In this document: positions 1 to 10,436 of the stretch, piece by piece
How positions within the stretch are numbered: the stretch's first letter is position 1
Layout: each line of letters begins with the position of its first letter
NCBI RefSeq assembly: GCF_000161835.1
Contig: NZ_GG697169.2
Coordinates: forward strand, 1,110,418-1,174,417
Direction of reading: 5' to 3'
DNA length: 64,000 bases
DNA from: Thalassobium sp. R2A62
GTDB lineage: Bacteria > Pseudomonadota > Alphaproteobacteria > Rhodobacterales > Rhodobacteraceae
Made by a program: the position numbers and the translations under genes
The notes under the pieces: model-generated
Told to the model about the DNA's origin: nothing
Database searches by the model: none
What the model saw: the letters and a program-made list of their open reading frames with translations, nothing else

Positions 1-1358
<1,358 letters not shown>

Positions 1359-1367
1359 CCGAGCCTC

Positions 1368-1760
1368 TTATACCGTCGGTATTCCGTTTTCCGTGCAATC
1401 TGCGACGGTGACTTCTGCGTCAATTGTTTTCAAACCCTGCGGCAAGCTGGGTGAGATCGTATAGACGGAATCGGCAGTCCAGAGACCGGCCTCTTCGCCC
1501 ACATTTGTGCGCACGTGACGGGCAAAGCCATAGCCACGGATCAGCGTGTATTGCGCGGCAGCACATTCTGCGTATTTGCTGACGTCTTCAGCAGTCCGAG
1601 CACCAACCATCGCCACGCGGAAATTAACCAAATCACCGTCCAACAGCCGTGTTTCGATCCCACGATACCCCGGCGCAAAGGCCACGTCCGCCAAAGGAGC
1701 CACTGGCTCGCATCCTGCGATCGCTGCAATTGTGCCTGTCATGAGAGCCACGGAGCGCAT
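1368..1760 (-). CDS. Small lipoprotein between nuoG and nuoH
   Basis: A 130-residue predicted lipoprotein. Residues 1-16 are a short hydrophobic signal and AIAGC ends at Cys17, a fair lipobox. The mature part contains four further cysteines or fewer and no motif I recognise; it looks like a compact secreted domain (sequence CAAAQYTLIRGYGFARHV near the middle). The ATG is placed 3 nt after the nuoG stop, with TAAAGG directly abutting it, so it is probably translated by coupling with nuoG. Its place inside the complex I transcript suggests an accessory or assembly role, but that is inference from position only. No enzyme function can be assigned. Confidence 0.75.
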   Translation of the reverse strand: MRSVALMTGTIAAIAGCEPVAPLADVAFAPGYRGIETRLLDGDLVNFRVAMVGARTAEDVSKYAECAAAQYTLIRGYGFARHVRTNVGEEAGLWTADSVYTISPSLPQGLKTIDAEVTVADCTENGIPTV

Positions 1761-1763
1761 CCT

Positions 1764-3785
1764 TTACTCGGCCGCGATCGGGGCGTTTGCCCGCGACTTG
1801 GCGTTTGCGCTGAGTTCGGCCATCAATTCGGACGCACGCGCAATCGGGTTCGTCAGATAAAAGTCTGTAACAGCATTCAGGAACTTGGCTTTGCCCAACT
1901 TCTTGGTCTTGAGCGGCTGCCATTCGTTTTTAGCAACCACATCGATTTGCGCCAAATGCGGATGATCCGCGACCATCGCGGTGCGCAGCTGTGCAAGGCT
2001 ATCAAAAGGTAATTTTGTACCAAGCTCGGACGACAAAGCGCGCAAGATCGCCCAGTTTTCTTTAGCCTCGCCCGGGGCAAAGCCCGCACGCATGGCCAAC
2101 TGTGGACGGCCTTCTGTATTTACAAAGAGACCGTTCTCTTCGGTATAGGCAGCCGCTGGCAGGATGATGTCAGCGCGGTGTGCACCACGGTCGCCGTGGC
2201 TACCCTGGTAGATAACAAACGGGCCATCCGCGATTTCAACTTCGTCTGCACCCATGTTGTAGACAACATCAACGCCGTCGATCGCAGCAGCCATGCCACC
2301 TTTAGTCACGGCCCCTACATCCATCGCACCAACACGGCCTGCTGCAGAATGCAGGATCATCAGTTTGGACTTCGACGCTACACACACTTGCATAGCAGCG
2401 GCCAGAACCGCCTCGCCGTCAGCCTCGCGCAACGCGCCTTGGCCGATGATGACAACGGACGGGTTTTCAACAATCGCTTTTGTCGGTTTGGTATCAAGGA
2501 TCGTTTGCAAAGCTGCGCGGTCCGCACCTTTGTGATTGTAGTCATATGTCAGATCAACGGGCGCACCGATCAGATCCACGTTACAGCCGTTCACCCATGC
2601 CTTTCGGACACGAGCGTTCAGAACTGGCGCCTCAATGACGGGGTTCGTGCCGATGAACATCACGTATTTTGCTGCATCGATATCTTCAATGCTGGCGGTG
2701 CCAACATATCCACCGCGGTTGCCCGCAGGCAATTTGGCATTATCGGTACGACACTCGACAGAACCGCCCTGCCCTTCAATCATCGCTTTGAGCGCATAAG
2801 CCGCTTCGGTCGGGGCAAGATCGCCAACGAGACCCACAACCTTTTTGCCGTTCATCGCGGTTGCCGCCACAGTCAATGCCTCGGCCCAACCTGCTGCACG
2901 CAGTTTTCCGTTTTCACGGATGTACGGGGTGTCGAGACGCTGGCGACGCAGACCGTCCCAGACGAAACGGGTTTTGTCGGAAATCCACTCTTCGTTCACG
3001 CCATCATGGTTGCGCGGGATAAACCGCATGACTTCGCGACCTTTGGTATCCACACGAATGTTCGAGCCGAGCGCGTCCATTACGTCGATAGATTCAGTTT
3101 TGGTCAGCTCCCAAGGACGCGCGGTGAACGCGTACGGCTTAGAGACCAGCGCACCGACGGGGCACAAATCGATGATGTTGCCCTGCATGTTAGAATCGAG
3201 TGTCTCACCGAGATAGGACGTGATCTCGGCATCTTCGCCACGGCCCGTTTGGCCCATTTGTTTGATGCCCGCAACTTCGGTCGTGAAACGGACGCAGCGT
3301 GTGCATGAAATGCAGCGCGTCATATGTGTCTCGACCAGCGGACCCAGATCCAGGTCGTCGGTTGCGCGCTTGGGCTCGCGGAAGCGTGAAAAGTCGACGC
3401 CGTAGGCCATTGCCTGATCCTGAAGATCGCATTCACCGCCTTGGTCGCAGATCGGGCAGTCCAGCGGATGGTTGATGAGCAAAAACTCCATCACACCTTC
3501 GCGGGCCTTTTTGACCATTGGGCTGTTTGTTTTAACCTGTGGTGCCTGGCCTTCTGGGCCCGGGCGCAAATCACGAACCTGCATCGCACAAGATGCGGCA
3601 GGCTTGGGTGGGCCACCTACGACCTCGACCAAACACATACGGCAATTGCCTGCGATGGTCAGACGTTCGTGGTAGCAAAAGCGCGGAATTTCGATGCCAG
3701 CTTCTTCGCATGCTTGGATCAGGGTCATAGCCCCATCCACCTCGATCTCGTTGCCATCAATATTGATTTTGCGCAGATCAGACAT
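1764..3785 (-). CDS. nuoG: NADH-quinone oxidoreductase subunit G
   Basis: Large iron-sulfur subunit of the peripheral arm, 673 residues. The N-terminal ferredoxin domain has [15 protein letters not shown] ([2Fe-2S] ligands), followed by [18 protein letters not shown] and the CISCTRC motif for [4Fe-4S] clusters, and then a molybdopterin-oxidoreductase-like domain that in this family lacks the cofactor. The frame is open 34 codons further upstream, but the ATG at 3785 ([16 protein letters not shown]) matches the family start and the upstream residues look non-coding. It heads a separate transcript: a terminator at 3989-4020 lies between it and the DUF5333 genes. I could not resolve its promoter in 3786-3988. 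Confidence 0.97.
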   Translation of the reverse strand: MSDLRKINIDGNEIEVDGAMTLIQACEEAGIEIPRFCYHERLTIAGNCRMCLVEVVGGPPKPAASCAMQVRDLRPGPEGQAPQVKTNSPMVKKAREGVMEFLLINHPLDCPICDQGGECDLQDQAMAYGVDFSRFREPKRATDDLDLGPLVETHMTRCISCTRCVRFTTEVAGIKQMGQTGRGEDAEITSYLGETLDSNMQGNIIDLCPVGALVSKPYAFTARPWELTKTESIDVMDALGSNIRVDTKGREVMRFIPRNHDGVNEEWISDKTRFVWDGLRRQRLDTPYIRENGKLRAAGWAEALTVAATAMNGKKVVGLVGDLAPTEAAYALKAMIEGQGGSVECRTDNAKLPAGNRGGYVGTASIEDIDAAKYVMFIGTNPVIEAPVLNARVRKAWVNGCNVDLIGAPVDLTYDYNHKGADRAALQTILDTKPTKAIVENPSVVIIGQGALREADGEAVLAAAMQVCVASKSKLMILHSAAGRVGAMDVGAVTKGGMAAAIDGVDVVYNMGADEVEIADGPFVIYQGSHGDRGAHRADIILPAAAYTEENGLFVNTEGRPQLAMRAGFAPGEAKENWAILRALSSELGTKLPFDSLAQLRTAMVADHPHLAQIDVVAKNEWQPLKTKKLGKAKFLNAVTDFYLTNPIARASELMAELSANAKSRANAPIAAE

Positions 3786-3988
3786 GAGCAAGCCTATCTT
3801 CTGAAGGCGGGGCGCGGTGGCCCGCCAAAGTGTTCCCAATAACCGAACACGCGAACACGCATCGGTAGCTGGCGGCTTTCTAACCAACTCATGCGCGGGA
3901 TGCCAGTGTGTAAGCGCCTATTGCGCCAATTTTGCACCCTGATTTAACAGGTTTTTGAAACCACTTGGGCATAGTCCCGATAGAACGC

Positions 3989-4020
3989 AAAACCGCGACC
4001 CCATTTTCATGGAATCGCGG
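3989..4020 (-). terminator. Intrinsic terminator after the DUF5333 pair
   Basis: Read on the minus strand, CCGCGATTCCAT and ATGGGGTCGCGG form a 12-bp stem (two G-U pairs) around a GAAA tetraloop, followed by TTTT. It ends the nuoA-to-DUF5333 transcript and sits about 200 nt before nuoG, so nuoG-H-I must be expressed from their own promoter or by read-through. Confidence 0.85.
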
Positions 4021-4049
4021 CGAATATCAGAACGGTACAGAACGCTGTG

Positions 4050-4436
4050 TTAGTTCAGCATTTGGCCTATTTTGCTTCCCTTAGCGATCTCGGATGCACC
4101 AAAGCCACAGAGACCTTCTTCGGTCTTTGGATCAAACCCTTCATTCGTGATGAATTGGTCGATGCTGTTGGAAATTTGACTGCGGAATGCCTCGGACTGA
4201 ATAAGACCAGCCTCATTCGCGCTGTAACCCTGAGAATTCACATGGTTGGTCAGCTCTTCGACCAATGCGGACATCGCGTTTGCGTTCATGCCAATGCTCG
4301 GACAGCCCACAATCACTCGTGCCGCTCCTTCGGACGTCAGCATCGCGCTTTGAATTTTTGGATCATCGGTGATCGCAGCTTGTACCACGCTCGCCGACAT
4401 CAACAAGGCCGCAGCCCCCATTCCCAAGAATTTCAT
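4050..4436 (-). CDS. DUF5333 family secreted protein (second copy)
   Basis: A 128-residue exported protein. Residues 1-20 form a signal peptide (MKFLGMGAAALLMSASVVQA). The mature part is mostly helical with two Cys, one in VGCPSIG and one in EEGLCGFGASEIAKGSKIG. That C-terminal pattern, C-x-(L/F)G-x(2-3)-EI-x(4)-IG-x(2)-L, is shared with the gene just upstream, so the two are diverged tandem paralogues. DUF5333 proteins are typical of Rhodobacterales and I recall them near nuo genes; function is unknown. Starts 3 nt after the upstream stop, with purine-rich GGGGCAGATAAG as ribosome site. Followed by a strong terminator. Confidence 0.8.
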   Translation of the reverse strand: MKFLGMGAAALLMSASVVQAAITDDPKIQSAMLTSEGAARVIVGCPSIGMNANAMSALVEELTNHVNSQGYSANEAGLIQSEAFRSQISNSIDQFITNEGFDPKTEEGLCGFGASEIAKGSKIGQMLN

Positions 4437-4439
4437 GTC

Positions 4440-4865
4440 TTATCTGCCCCTTAGCAAGTTGCCGATCGCGCTTTCGGCGGAAATCTCATCGCGTCCTAGT
4501 GCACAATAGCTGGCCTCGTCGCCGCTGACCACGCCCCGTTCCGCCAGATAGCTAGCCGCTTCTGCCTTGATCCGGTTTTTCTCAATTTTATCGCTGACAA
4601 AGTCATCAATCTCAGTGCTGGAATACCCTTGGGCCTCAGCATAGTTTTCGATGCTACGCAAAAAACTGACAGCACGCATCAACCGCGCATTGATTGATCC
4701 ACAGTTGTCACGGATCTCGCCAGCAATTGCGACAGACCGCAGGCCTTCGTTCACAACTTCAACTTCGCCTAGTTTCGGCAACGCATGTGCGCCTGTCATA
4801 ATGACCACGGCGGCCGACGCTAGAACGACGGATTTAATCGTGCGGGTTGGTTTTAACGTATTCAT
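4440..4865 (-). CDS. DUF5333 family secreted protein (first copy)
   Basis: A 141-residue exported protein with a cleavable signal (hydrophobic SVVLASAAVVIMTGAHA) and a mature helical domain beginning LPKLGEVEVVNEGL. Two Cys are present (DNCGSIN and ASYCALGRDEI), and it ends SAIGNLLRGR. It matches my memory of the DUF5333 consensus better than its downstream paralogue. The ATG at 4865 has GAGGTGAGAG 4-5 nt upstream; a GTG 9 nt further up is also in frame but would overlap that site. It shares a transcript with the downstream copy and ends at the terminator at 3989. Role unknown; conserved position in the complex I cluster suggests, but does not prove, a link. Confidence 0.82.
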   Translation of the reverse strand: MNTLKPTRTIKSVVLASAAVVIMTGAHALPKLGEVEVVNEGLRSVAIAGEIRDNCGSINARLMRAVSFLRSIENYAEAQGYSSTEIDDFVSDKIEKNRIKAEAASYLAERGVVSGDEASYCALGRDEISAESAIGNLLRGR

Positions 4866-4975
4866 GACTCTCACCTCAGGACTGCCCGTTTTCGAGCGTT
4901 TATCTGAGTTATATCAAGGTGTTTTGCCGATGTTATTCAATAACGAGAGCCCAAACCCCTGTTTTTAAGCGGAAA

Positions 4976-5452
4976 TCATTCGATCTCTTTCAGATGGGTA
5001 TTCAACGTCTTCCAACCAAAGGCCGCGACTGTATCGCCATCTCGTTCCCGCAGCGCCAGCTTTGCCAGCCCTTCTTCCAATGTTGGCTCGTGACCCTCAG
5101 GCACCCACCACATTGCTAAATGTTGTTCGCCCAATATCTCGAACCATTAGGCTTTGCGTTCCATGAACTTGGCGTGCAGCGTATCAAACACAAACGTTTT
5201 GAGGCTCACCGCATCGCTCCAGACGGTCATGTTAACGATGAACCGTGGATCACCCGCGATCTTCATCTCGGTATTGCCAGTGCCAGGTTCGCCCGACCCT
5301 TCTGACATCCAGACAAAACTAGGCATTCGTTTGCCCAAGCCATTGATCCGGTCAAGGTTATTCATGAAATCCGCAACGCGCGGATCATCTACATCCGCCA
5401 ATAGTCGACCAATGTTGAGTTCAGCGAGATGATGTCCAGCGGGTTGTTTCAT
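4976..5452 (-). pseudogene. DUF3291 gene broken by an in-frame TAA
   Basis: The reading frame from 5452 encodes 101 residues of a DUF3291 protein (LAELNIGRLLADVDDPRVADF at the N-terminus, VNMTVWSDAVSLKTFVF later) and then meets TAA at 5147-5149. In the same frame, with no shift, the family continues beyond the stop: WFEILGEQHLAMWWVPEGHEP and on to a TGA at 4976. The whole frame is 159 codons, the normal size of the family (about 150-160). Homologues I remember have an acidic residue before WFE, so a single G-to-T change of GAA to TAA would explain it. ATG overlaps the previous stop by 4 nt (ATGA). DUF3291 has no established function. Confidence 0.85.
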
Positions 5453-5646
5453 CTGTGGCGGCGTTCGCGGCTGGTTGAAACGCCAGAGAATGCTTTGCTA
5501 AGGAACGACACGGTCATCAAAACCCCAACAGCGGCCAAGGCCCCCGCCGCCGCATAGGCCCAAGTCGGCGCGATTTGGAACTGCACCGCCTGATAAGTGA
5601 ACCACGCGGGCAAGCCGCAAATCGCGATAGAGGCCACTGCGGCCAA
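5449..5646 (-). CDS. Small two-span membrane protein, TTG start
   Basis: A frame of 65 residues with two hydrophobic segments (SIAICGLPAWFTYQAVQF and TWAYAAAGALAAVGVLMTVSF) and a basic C-terminus (SRERRHR), so probably an inner-membrane protein with both ends on the same side. No ATG is available: an in-frame TAA lies 18 nt above the TTG at 5646, and TAAGGG stands about 12 nt before it. Its stop overlaps the start of the DUF3291 gene (ATGA), which supports its being translated. No family recognised. The start is uncertain; an ancestral start lost by mutation is possible. Confidence 0.55.
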   Translation of the reverse strand: MAAVASIAICGLPAWFTYQAVQFQIAPTWAYAAAGALAAVGVLMTVSFLSKAFSGVSTSRERRHR

Positions 5647-5702
5647 GAAGCTGAGAAACCCTTACATACATTGCGCCAACTATGGCCCGATCCGTTCTGC
5701 GA

Positions 5703-5900
5703 TCACAACCCGTCTCGAATGTCTTCGCTCAGACTATAGGTGCAATTGGACGCTGGAACGTCTGCCCGATCACAGCGTTCCGAGGGCGAAGGTACCGATG
5801 CAGCGCATGCGGCCAGCCCCAACGCCGAAAGCACGACAGCCGAAGAAACGAAAAAACGCGCGCCAGAGGCACGCGTTTTAAGGTCTTGCATAGTCATCAT
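5703..5900 (-). CDS. Very small lipoprotein after nuoF
   Basis: A 65-residue predicted lipoprotein. After a basic N-region (KTRASGAR) comes a hydrophobic stretch ending LGLAAC, a good lipobox with Cys32. The mature part is only about 33 residues with two more Cys (ERCDRADVPASNC), which could form a disulfide. Starts 6 nt after the nuoF stop; three ATG codons lie within the first 12 bases of the gene, so the exact start is uncertain. No family known to me. Position suggests co-expression with complex I. Confidence 0.65.
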   Translation of the reverse strand: MMTMQDLKTRASGARFFVSSAVVLSALGLAACAASVPSPSERCDRADVPASNCTYSLSEDIRDGL

Positions 5901-5906
5901 TTGCGA

Positions 5907-7196
5907 TCACTCGGCCGCGACACGACCCGAGCGTTTGTGCGCAATGCGATCTTCAATTTCGTCGCGGAAATTGCGGATCAAACCTTGGATCGGCCACGCC
6001 GCAGCATCGCCGAGCGCACAGATTGTGTGGCCCTCGACCTGTTTGGTCACATCAAACAGCATGTCGATTTCCTCTGGGTCAGCATCGCCTTTGACCAAAC
6101 GGTCCATGACGCGCATCATCCAGCCCGTACCTTCACGGCAAGGCGTACATTGGCCACAGCTTTCGTGCTTGTAGAATTTGGACAGACGCCAGATTGCTTT
6201 GATGATGTCAGTTGACTGATCCATGACGATCACGGCTGCCGTACCTAGGCCCGAGCCCAGCTCGCCGCGCAGATAGTCAAAGTCCATAATCGCGTCTTTC
6301 ATGTGCTCGCCGCGCACACATGGCACTGACGATCCACCCGGAATGACGGCCTTGAGATTGTCCCAACCGCCGCGGATGCCACCACAGTGTTTTTCAATCA
6401 GCTCTTCAAAGCTGATCGACATCTCTTCTTCGACAACACATGGGTTGTTTACGTGACCCGAAATCGCAAACAGCTTGGTGCCTGCGTTGTTCTGACGTCC
6501 AAAGCCCGCAAACCATTCAGGACCGCGGCGCAGAATTGTCGGCACAACAGCAATAGATTCGACGTTGTTCACTGTGGTTGGGCAGCCATAGAGACCCGCC
6601 CCCGCAGGGAATGGCGGCTTCATCCGCGGCATACCCTTTTTGCCCTCAAGGCTTTCGAGAAGCGCAGTCTCTTCGCCACAAATATATGCACCCGCACCGT
6701 GGTGCAGATAGATATCAAAATCCCAACCAGTTTTCGCAGCGTTCTTGCCGACGAGACCTGCGTCATACGCTTCGTCGATCGCAGCTTGGAGCGCTTCTTT
6801 TTCGCGGATGTATTCGCCGCGAATGTAGATGTAGCAGGCGTTTGCATTCATCGCGAATGACGCAATCAAGCAGCCCTCGATCAATGTATGCGGGTCATGG
6901 CGCATGATCTCGCGGTCTTTGCATGTACCCGGTTCGGATTCGTCAGCGTTCACCACCAGATACGCAGGGCGGCCATCGCTCTCTTTGGGCATAAACGACC
7001 ACTTGAGGCCCGTTGGGAAACCCGCGCCGCCGCGACCGCGCAAACCAGATGCCTTCATCTGGTCAATGATCCAGTCGCGACCATTCTTGATGATCTTGGC
7101 TGTTCCATCCCAATGCCCACGTTTCTGTGCACCCTTCAAAGAGCGGTCGTGCATGCCGTAGATATTGGTGAAAATGCGGTCTTCGTCCTTGAGCAT
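5907..7196 (-). CDS. nuoF: NADH-quinone oxidoreductase subunit F
   Basis: The NADH- and FMN-binding subunit, 429 residues. Near residue 50 is [16 protein letters not shown] (FMN/NADH glycine-rich site), then [14 protein letters not shown] and [16 protein letters not shown]; the C-terminal [4Fe-4S] ligands are in [12 protein letters not shown] with a distant Cys in HTICALGD. The frame is open 19 codons upstream, but the ATG at 7196 ([11 protein letters not shown]) has GGACGAG six bases before it and matches the family start; the longer version would overlap the DUF5337 gene by 40 nt. Partner of NuoE in the NADH-oxidising module. Confidence 0.97.
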   Translation of the reverse strand: MLKDEDRIFTNIYGMHDRSLKGAQKRGHWDGTAKIIKNGRDWIIDQMKASGLRGRGGAGFPTGLKWSFMPKESDGRPAYLVVNADESEPGTCKDREIMRHDPHTLIEGCLIASFAMNANACYIYIRGEYIREKEALQAAIDEAYDAGLVGKNAAKTGWDFDIYLHHGAGAYICGEETALLESLEGKKGMPRMKPPFPAGAGLYGCPTTVNNVESIAVVPTILRRGPEWFAGFGRQNNAGTKLFAISGHVNNPCVVEEEMSISFEELIEKHCGGIRGGWDNLKAVIPGGSSVPCVRGEHMKDAIMDFDYLRGELGSGLGTAAVIVMDQSTDIIKAIWRLSKFYKHESCGQCTPCREGTGWMMRVMDRLVKGDADPEEIDMLFDVTKQVEGHTICALGDAAAWPIQGLIRNFRDEIEDRIAHKRSGRVAAE

Positions 7197-7213
7197 AACG
7201 GGCTCGTCCTTTG

Positions 7214-7429
7214 TTAGTCCTGGCGCGACCGCCAGATACGATAAGTCATCCATAATGCCCAGCCGAAACCGGCCAAAGCAATGAGGTCAAACAGCGCACG
7301 CACCCGAAGGCTTAGCCCCATTTGCCCCCCTATCCATGTCGCCCCGATCCAAAACAGCCCCGTCCCTGCAATCACCACCGCGATGCGGCGTCCAATCCGA
7401 GATGTCTCACTGTTTTGTTCGGTTTTCAT
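7214..7429 (-). CDS. DUF5337 family membrane protein
   Basis: A 71-residue protein with two hydrophobic helices ([19 protein letters not shown] and [20 protein letters not shown]) and a polar N-terminus. Composition, length and position between nuoE and nuoF fit DUF5337, a Rhodobacterales family of unknown function. Starts 3 nt after the stop of the helix-hairpin-helix gene and ends 17 nt before nuoF, so it is translated within the nuo transcript. A role in complex I assembly or stability is inference from its location. Confidence 0.8.
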   Translation of the reverse strand: MKTEQNSETSRIGRRIAVVIAGTGLFWIGATWIGGQMGLSLRVRALFDLIALAGFGWALWMTYRIWRSRQD

Positions 7430-7432
7430 GGC

Positions 7433-8146
7433 TTACTTGTAGACTCCACCTTTGGAGACTTTCTTCGAGAACTCAGTCTTGCCACCCTTAGCGAGTGTCT
7501 TGGCCTGAGAAACCCAGTTGTCACGGCTTACGCGACCTTTGAAGCCCTCAAGGTTGTCATCAACCCATTCGACTTCTTTCTTGCGCCAGCCAGCGACCTG
7601 ATCAAAGTGATAGACGCCCATCGAGTTGAGCATACGCTCCATCTTTGCACCAACACCTTTGATCTCTTTGAGATCGTCTGCACCACCTGCACGAGCCTTA
7701 GTCAGCATCTCAGGTTTGCCGGTCGCCGATACAGGCTTGCGTGCTGGTGCCTTTGCAGCAGCAGCTTTAGCGGGCGCTTTAGGCTTGGCGGCAGCTTTGG
7801 GTTTGGCCGCGGCCTTAGGCTTGGTCGTTGTAGCAGGAGCTGCAGCAACCGCAGCTGGAGTTGCTGCCGATGTTGTCGCCAAAGTAGATGCCGATGCGGC
7901 AGCCGAAGTCGAAGAGCCCGACCCAGCATTTGCGCCATCAATGCTGCTAGCGCCCTTTGGGTCAGCAGCAGGTTCGCGCCACCCTAACATCAGCAAGATC
8001 GCTACAATCGCGGCGACCAGCAGGCCAATAAAGGCCGCGCCAAGAAACGCATATTCATAAGCTACATAGGCTACGCCCGCAGCCACGACGCCAAACAGGG
8101 CCGCAATAGCAATAATGCCTGTGCCCTTTGGTGCTGTATCATTCAT
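7433..8146 (-). CDS. Membrane protein with Ala/Lys-rich linker and helix-hairpin-helix domain
   Basis: About 237 residues. Two adjoining hydrophobic spans (residues 10-60) are followed by a long linker of Ser/Thr/Ala and then repeated KPKAAAKPKA-type units, and by a compact C-terminal domain from about residue 155: GGADDLKEIKGVGAKMERMLNSMG, then FDQVAGW and WVDDNLEGFKGRVSRDNWVSQAK. The C-terminal domain is a helix-hairpin-helix fold and is closely related to the tail of NuoE encoded two genes upstream. Three start codons (8155 GTG, 8152 ATG, 8146 ATG) lie close together; GGAGAG favours one of the ATGs and I chose 8146. HhH folds often bind nucleic acid, but here a protein-docking role beside complex I is equally possible. 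Confidence 0.8.
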   Translation of the reverse strand: MNDTAPKGTGIIAIAALFGVVAAGVAYVAYEYAFLGAAFIGLLVAAIVAILLMLGWREPAADPKGASSIDGANAGSGSSTSAAASASTLATTSAATPAAVAAAPATTTKPKAAAKPKAAAKPKAPAKAAAAKAPARKPVSATGKPEMLTKARAGGADDLKEIKGVGAKMERMLNSMGVYHFDQVAGWRKKEVEWVDDNLEGFKGRVSRDNWVSQAKTLAKGGKTEFSKKVSKGGVYK

Positions 8147-8213
8147 CTTCATCACTCTCCGTATGTGACCCAGTTTCGGGTCTTAATGTTTTACCGCGCA
8201 AATGCCGGACGAC

Positions 8214-8909
8214 TTAATTGCCGTCTCTAAATCTTGCGACCTTCTTCTTAAACGACTTTACGCGCCGATTATAAGGGATTTTGGCGACATAAGACGCTGC
8301 ATTTGGCTCGATACGGTGCTCTTCCAACACTTTTAAGGTCTTGGCGCCGTCTTTTGCGAACAAAAGCGTGTTTTGCGTGAACCAATAGAACGCATCGTTA
8401 TGGCCGGCCATCTTGCGACGTACTGGATCATAAGTGTTGTAGCCATGCTCAGCGAACATCCGAGCCCATGCATCCTGCCAACGCAGATTGATGTGACCAG
8501 ATCCGCCCTGCCCTGGAATGCCTGCTGAAAAAAGTACCACATCAGACAACGCGCACAACTCGGCCACGAACGCCTCTGACCGCTCTGGGATCAGGTGCTC
8601 TGCGACTTCGATGCTGGACGCCATGTCATACCGTTTGTCGGCAGAAAAAGGCGTGTTCAGATCGTGGATCGTGTAATTGTCTTTGTCGATTTCCGGTTTG
8701 AGCGGCTCGACCCAATCACCATCAACGCCGTGGACCGAAGCCCCTTTGGCTTCGCAGGCTTTGAGAAAGAACCCTAAGCCGCACCCCAGATCGATGACCG
8801 ATTTAGGTTGCACGTAATTCCACAGAATGTCCGCCAAATATTCCCCATTCCGCAGCCGCTGATCGCGCTGTTCGTCATGGGCTTCGAACATTTCTGTGTA
8901 ATCTTTCAT
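8214..8909 (-). CDS. SAM-dependent methyltransferase
   Basis: A 231-residue class I methyltransferase. Motif I is VIDLGCGLGFFL near residues 39-50, motif II acidic region VHGVDGDW follows, and SSIEVAEHLIPE is the motif IV-like stretch seen in small-molecule methyltransferases. The middle region GIPGQGGSGHINLRWQDAW resembles enzymes annotated in surface polysaccharide clusters. The C-terminus is very basic (RRVKSFKKKVARF). It lies 3 nt after nuoE, in the same transcript. Substrate unknown; a glycan or sugar intermediate is my guess because a sulfotransferase is inserted in the same operon. Confidence 0.85.
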   Translation of the reverse strand: MKDYTEMFEAHDEQRDQRLRNGEYLADILWNYVQPKSVIDLGCGLGFFLKACEAKGASVHGVDGDWVEPLKPEIDKDNYTIHDLNTPFSADKRYDMASSIEVAEHLIPERSEAFVAELCALSDVVLFSAGIPGQGGSGHINLRWQDAWARMFAEHGYNTYDPVRRKMAGHNDAFYWFTQNTLLFAKDGAKTLKVLEEHRIEPNAASYVAKIPYNRRVKSFKKKVARFRDGN

Positions 8910-8912
8910 GCG

Positions 8913-10013
8913 TTACCCCTTGGCCAGTTTCTTGGCCTGCTTAATCCACTCGTCACGCTCGATGCGGCCTTTGAACATTAGCCGCTCGTCAACCCAAGAC
9001 ACCTCCTGCTTGGTCCACTTGGCAACCTGATCGAAATGCCAAAAGCCCATTTCGTTGAGCACGCCTTCGAGTTTTGGACCAACACCGCTGATTAGTTTGA
9101 GATCATCAGCACCCGACTTGCGCGGGGCGGTCATAGTCCGTGGCTTTTTCTCGGCAGCAGGCTTGGTCGCGGCCTTAGCCGGAGCTTTTGCAGCAGCAGG
9201 CTTTTTTGTCGCTGCTGGTTTCGGGGCCTTCGCTGCTGCAGACTTTGCGGCAGCCTTTGGCTTGGTTGCGGCTTTACGCTTGGCTTTTGCCTTTGTCTTG
9301 GATGCTCCACCCTGCCACGGCGCCAACAATGGCACCTCGGTCCCGTCGATACGCTGAACGGTATCGCCGATGTCTGTGGCGAGCTGGGCAGACGCATTGT
9401 ACTGGGTCCTGCCGCTGTCGTATTCCGTCAGACTTGTCAGACCGGACAATGGCTCGGCTGCGAAGCGACCATTCTGCGGACCCGGAGTTGGCACTTTGCC
9501 TGCGTCCAGTTCTTCAATGATCTCGACCAAACGCTCAGTGTTCAGGTCTTCGTAATAGTCTTTGCCGATTTGGGCCATTGGTGCGTTCGCACAGGCACCC
9601 AAGCATTCGACTTCTTCCCACGAAAACTTGCCATCAGCCGACAAATGATGCGGTTTCGCGGCGATCTTGTCCTGACAGACGCCGATCAGATCCTCTGCAC
9701 CGCAGATCATGCAAGACAGCGTGCCGCAAATCTGGATGTGTGCGACCGAACCAACGGGCTGCAACTGGAACATGAAATAGAACGATGCGACCTCGAGACC
9801 GCGGATGAACGCAAGATCCAGCATGGTCGATACATGCTCGATTGCCGGGCGGGTCAACCAGCCCTCTTGTTCCTGAGCGCGCCACAACAGCGGGATGATC
9901 GCGCTGGCCTGACGGCCTTCGGGATATTTCGTGATTTGCGCCTCGGCCCATTTCTGGTTCGCTGGCGTAAAGGCAAAGCTGTCAGGCTGTTCGTGATGAA
10001 GACGGCGTAGCAT
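8913..10013 (-). CDS. nuoE: NADH-quinone oxidoreductase subunit E with C-terminal HhH extension
   Basis: The N-terminal ~170 residues are NuoE proper, the thioredoxin-fold [2Fe-2S] subunit: CGTLSC with MICGAEDL and later [10 protein letters not shown] carry the cluster ligands. Total length is 366 residues, about twice a typical NuoE. After [16 protein letters not shown] the protein runs through a Gly/Thr-rich stretch, then an Ala/Lys/Pro linker (about residues 240-295), and ends in a helix-hairpin-helix domain ([23 protein letters not shown] ... [10 protein letters not shown]) that closely matches the C-terminus of the protein encoded at 7433-8146. The tail is not needed for the known electron-transfer role. 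Starts 5 nt after the preceding stop. Confidence 0.95.
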   Translation of the reverse strand: MLRRLHHEQPDSFAFTPANQKWAEAQITKYPEGRQASAIIPLLWRAQEQEGWLTRPAIEHVSTMLDLAFIRGLEVASFYFMFQLQPVGSVAHIQICGTLSCMICGAEDLIGVCQDKIAAKPHHLSADGKFSWEEVECLGACANAPMAQIGKDYYEDLNTERLVEIIEELDAGKVPTPGPQNGRFAAEPLSGLTSLTEYDSGRTQYNASAQLATDIGDTVQRIDGTEVPLLAPWQGGASKTKAKAKRKAATKPKAAAKSAAAKAPKPAATKKPAAAKAPAKAATKPAAEKKPRTMTAPRKSGADDLKLISGVGPKLEGVLNEMGFWHFDQVAKWTKQEVSWVDERLMFKGRIERDEWIKQAKKLAKG

Positions 10014-10018
10014 TCGTA

Positions 10019-10381
10019 TTATCCTGTCGTCAGTGCCAAGACCAAAGCGATCCCTGCCACAACAGCAGAGAGCACGCCGGCCCGTACATGTTTCGTCGTA
10101 TTTAAGTTCGCTCGGGCGTAAACCGACCCGTCATAAAATCCCATGGCCGCAAAACCGGCATAGATATAAGCAATGATCCACGCGTTCATCGTGAACGCCG
10201 CACCAATAGCAAAGAACCCCAGCACAGCATAGCGTCCCGCCATAACCGCCGGCAGATGTTCGAGATGGTGGGCCACATCATCCATCGCAATCACTGGATT
10301 GGTCGCAAAACGGTAGGCCAGCCAAAACAATGGCAAAGCCCCTAAAAAGGCCGCAATGGCCAACAAGTTGACGATGCTCAT
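10019..10381 (-). CDS. Four-span membrane protein between nuoD and nuoE
   Basis: A 120-residue hydrophobic protein with about four spans: residues 4-25 ([20 protein letters not shown]), 47-66, 68-85 and 100-118. A loop ([16 protein letters not shown]) contains His and Asp residues. I do not recognise a family. It stands 55 nt after nuoD and 5 nt before nuoE, so it is co-transcribed with complex I. The gene is intact and has the codon use of its neighbours. Confidence 0.75.
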   Translation of the reverse strand: MSIVNLLAIAAFLGALPLFWLAYRFATNPVIAMDDVAHHLEHLPAVMAGRYAVLGFFAIGAAFTMNAWIIAYIYAGFAAMGFYDGSVYARANLNTTKHVRAGVLSAVVAGIALVLALTTG

Positions 10382-10436
10382 GCGTCGCCTCCGTGCGAGC
10401 GAACCGCCTGTCCATTATATGCAACCCATTGGTTCA

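Noticed and set aside
2178-3308. 376-codon open frame on the plus strand across nuoG
   Set aside because: It is antisense to a clearly coding nuoG; its translation is rich in His/Arg/Cys without any family motif and no ribosome site. A shadow of codon bias.
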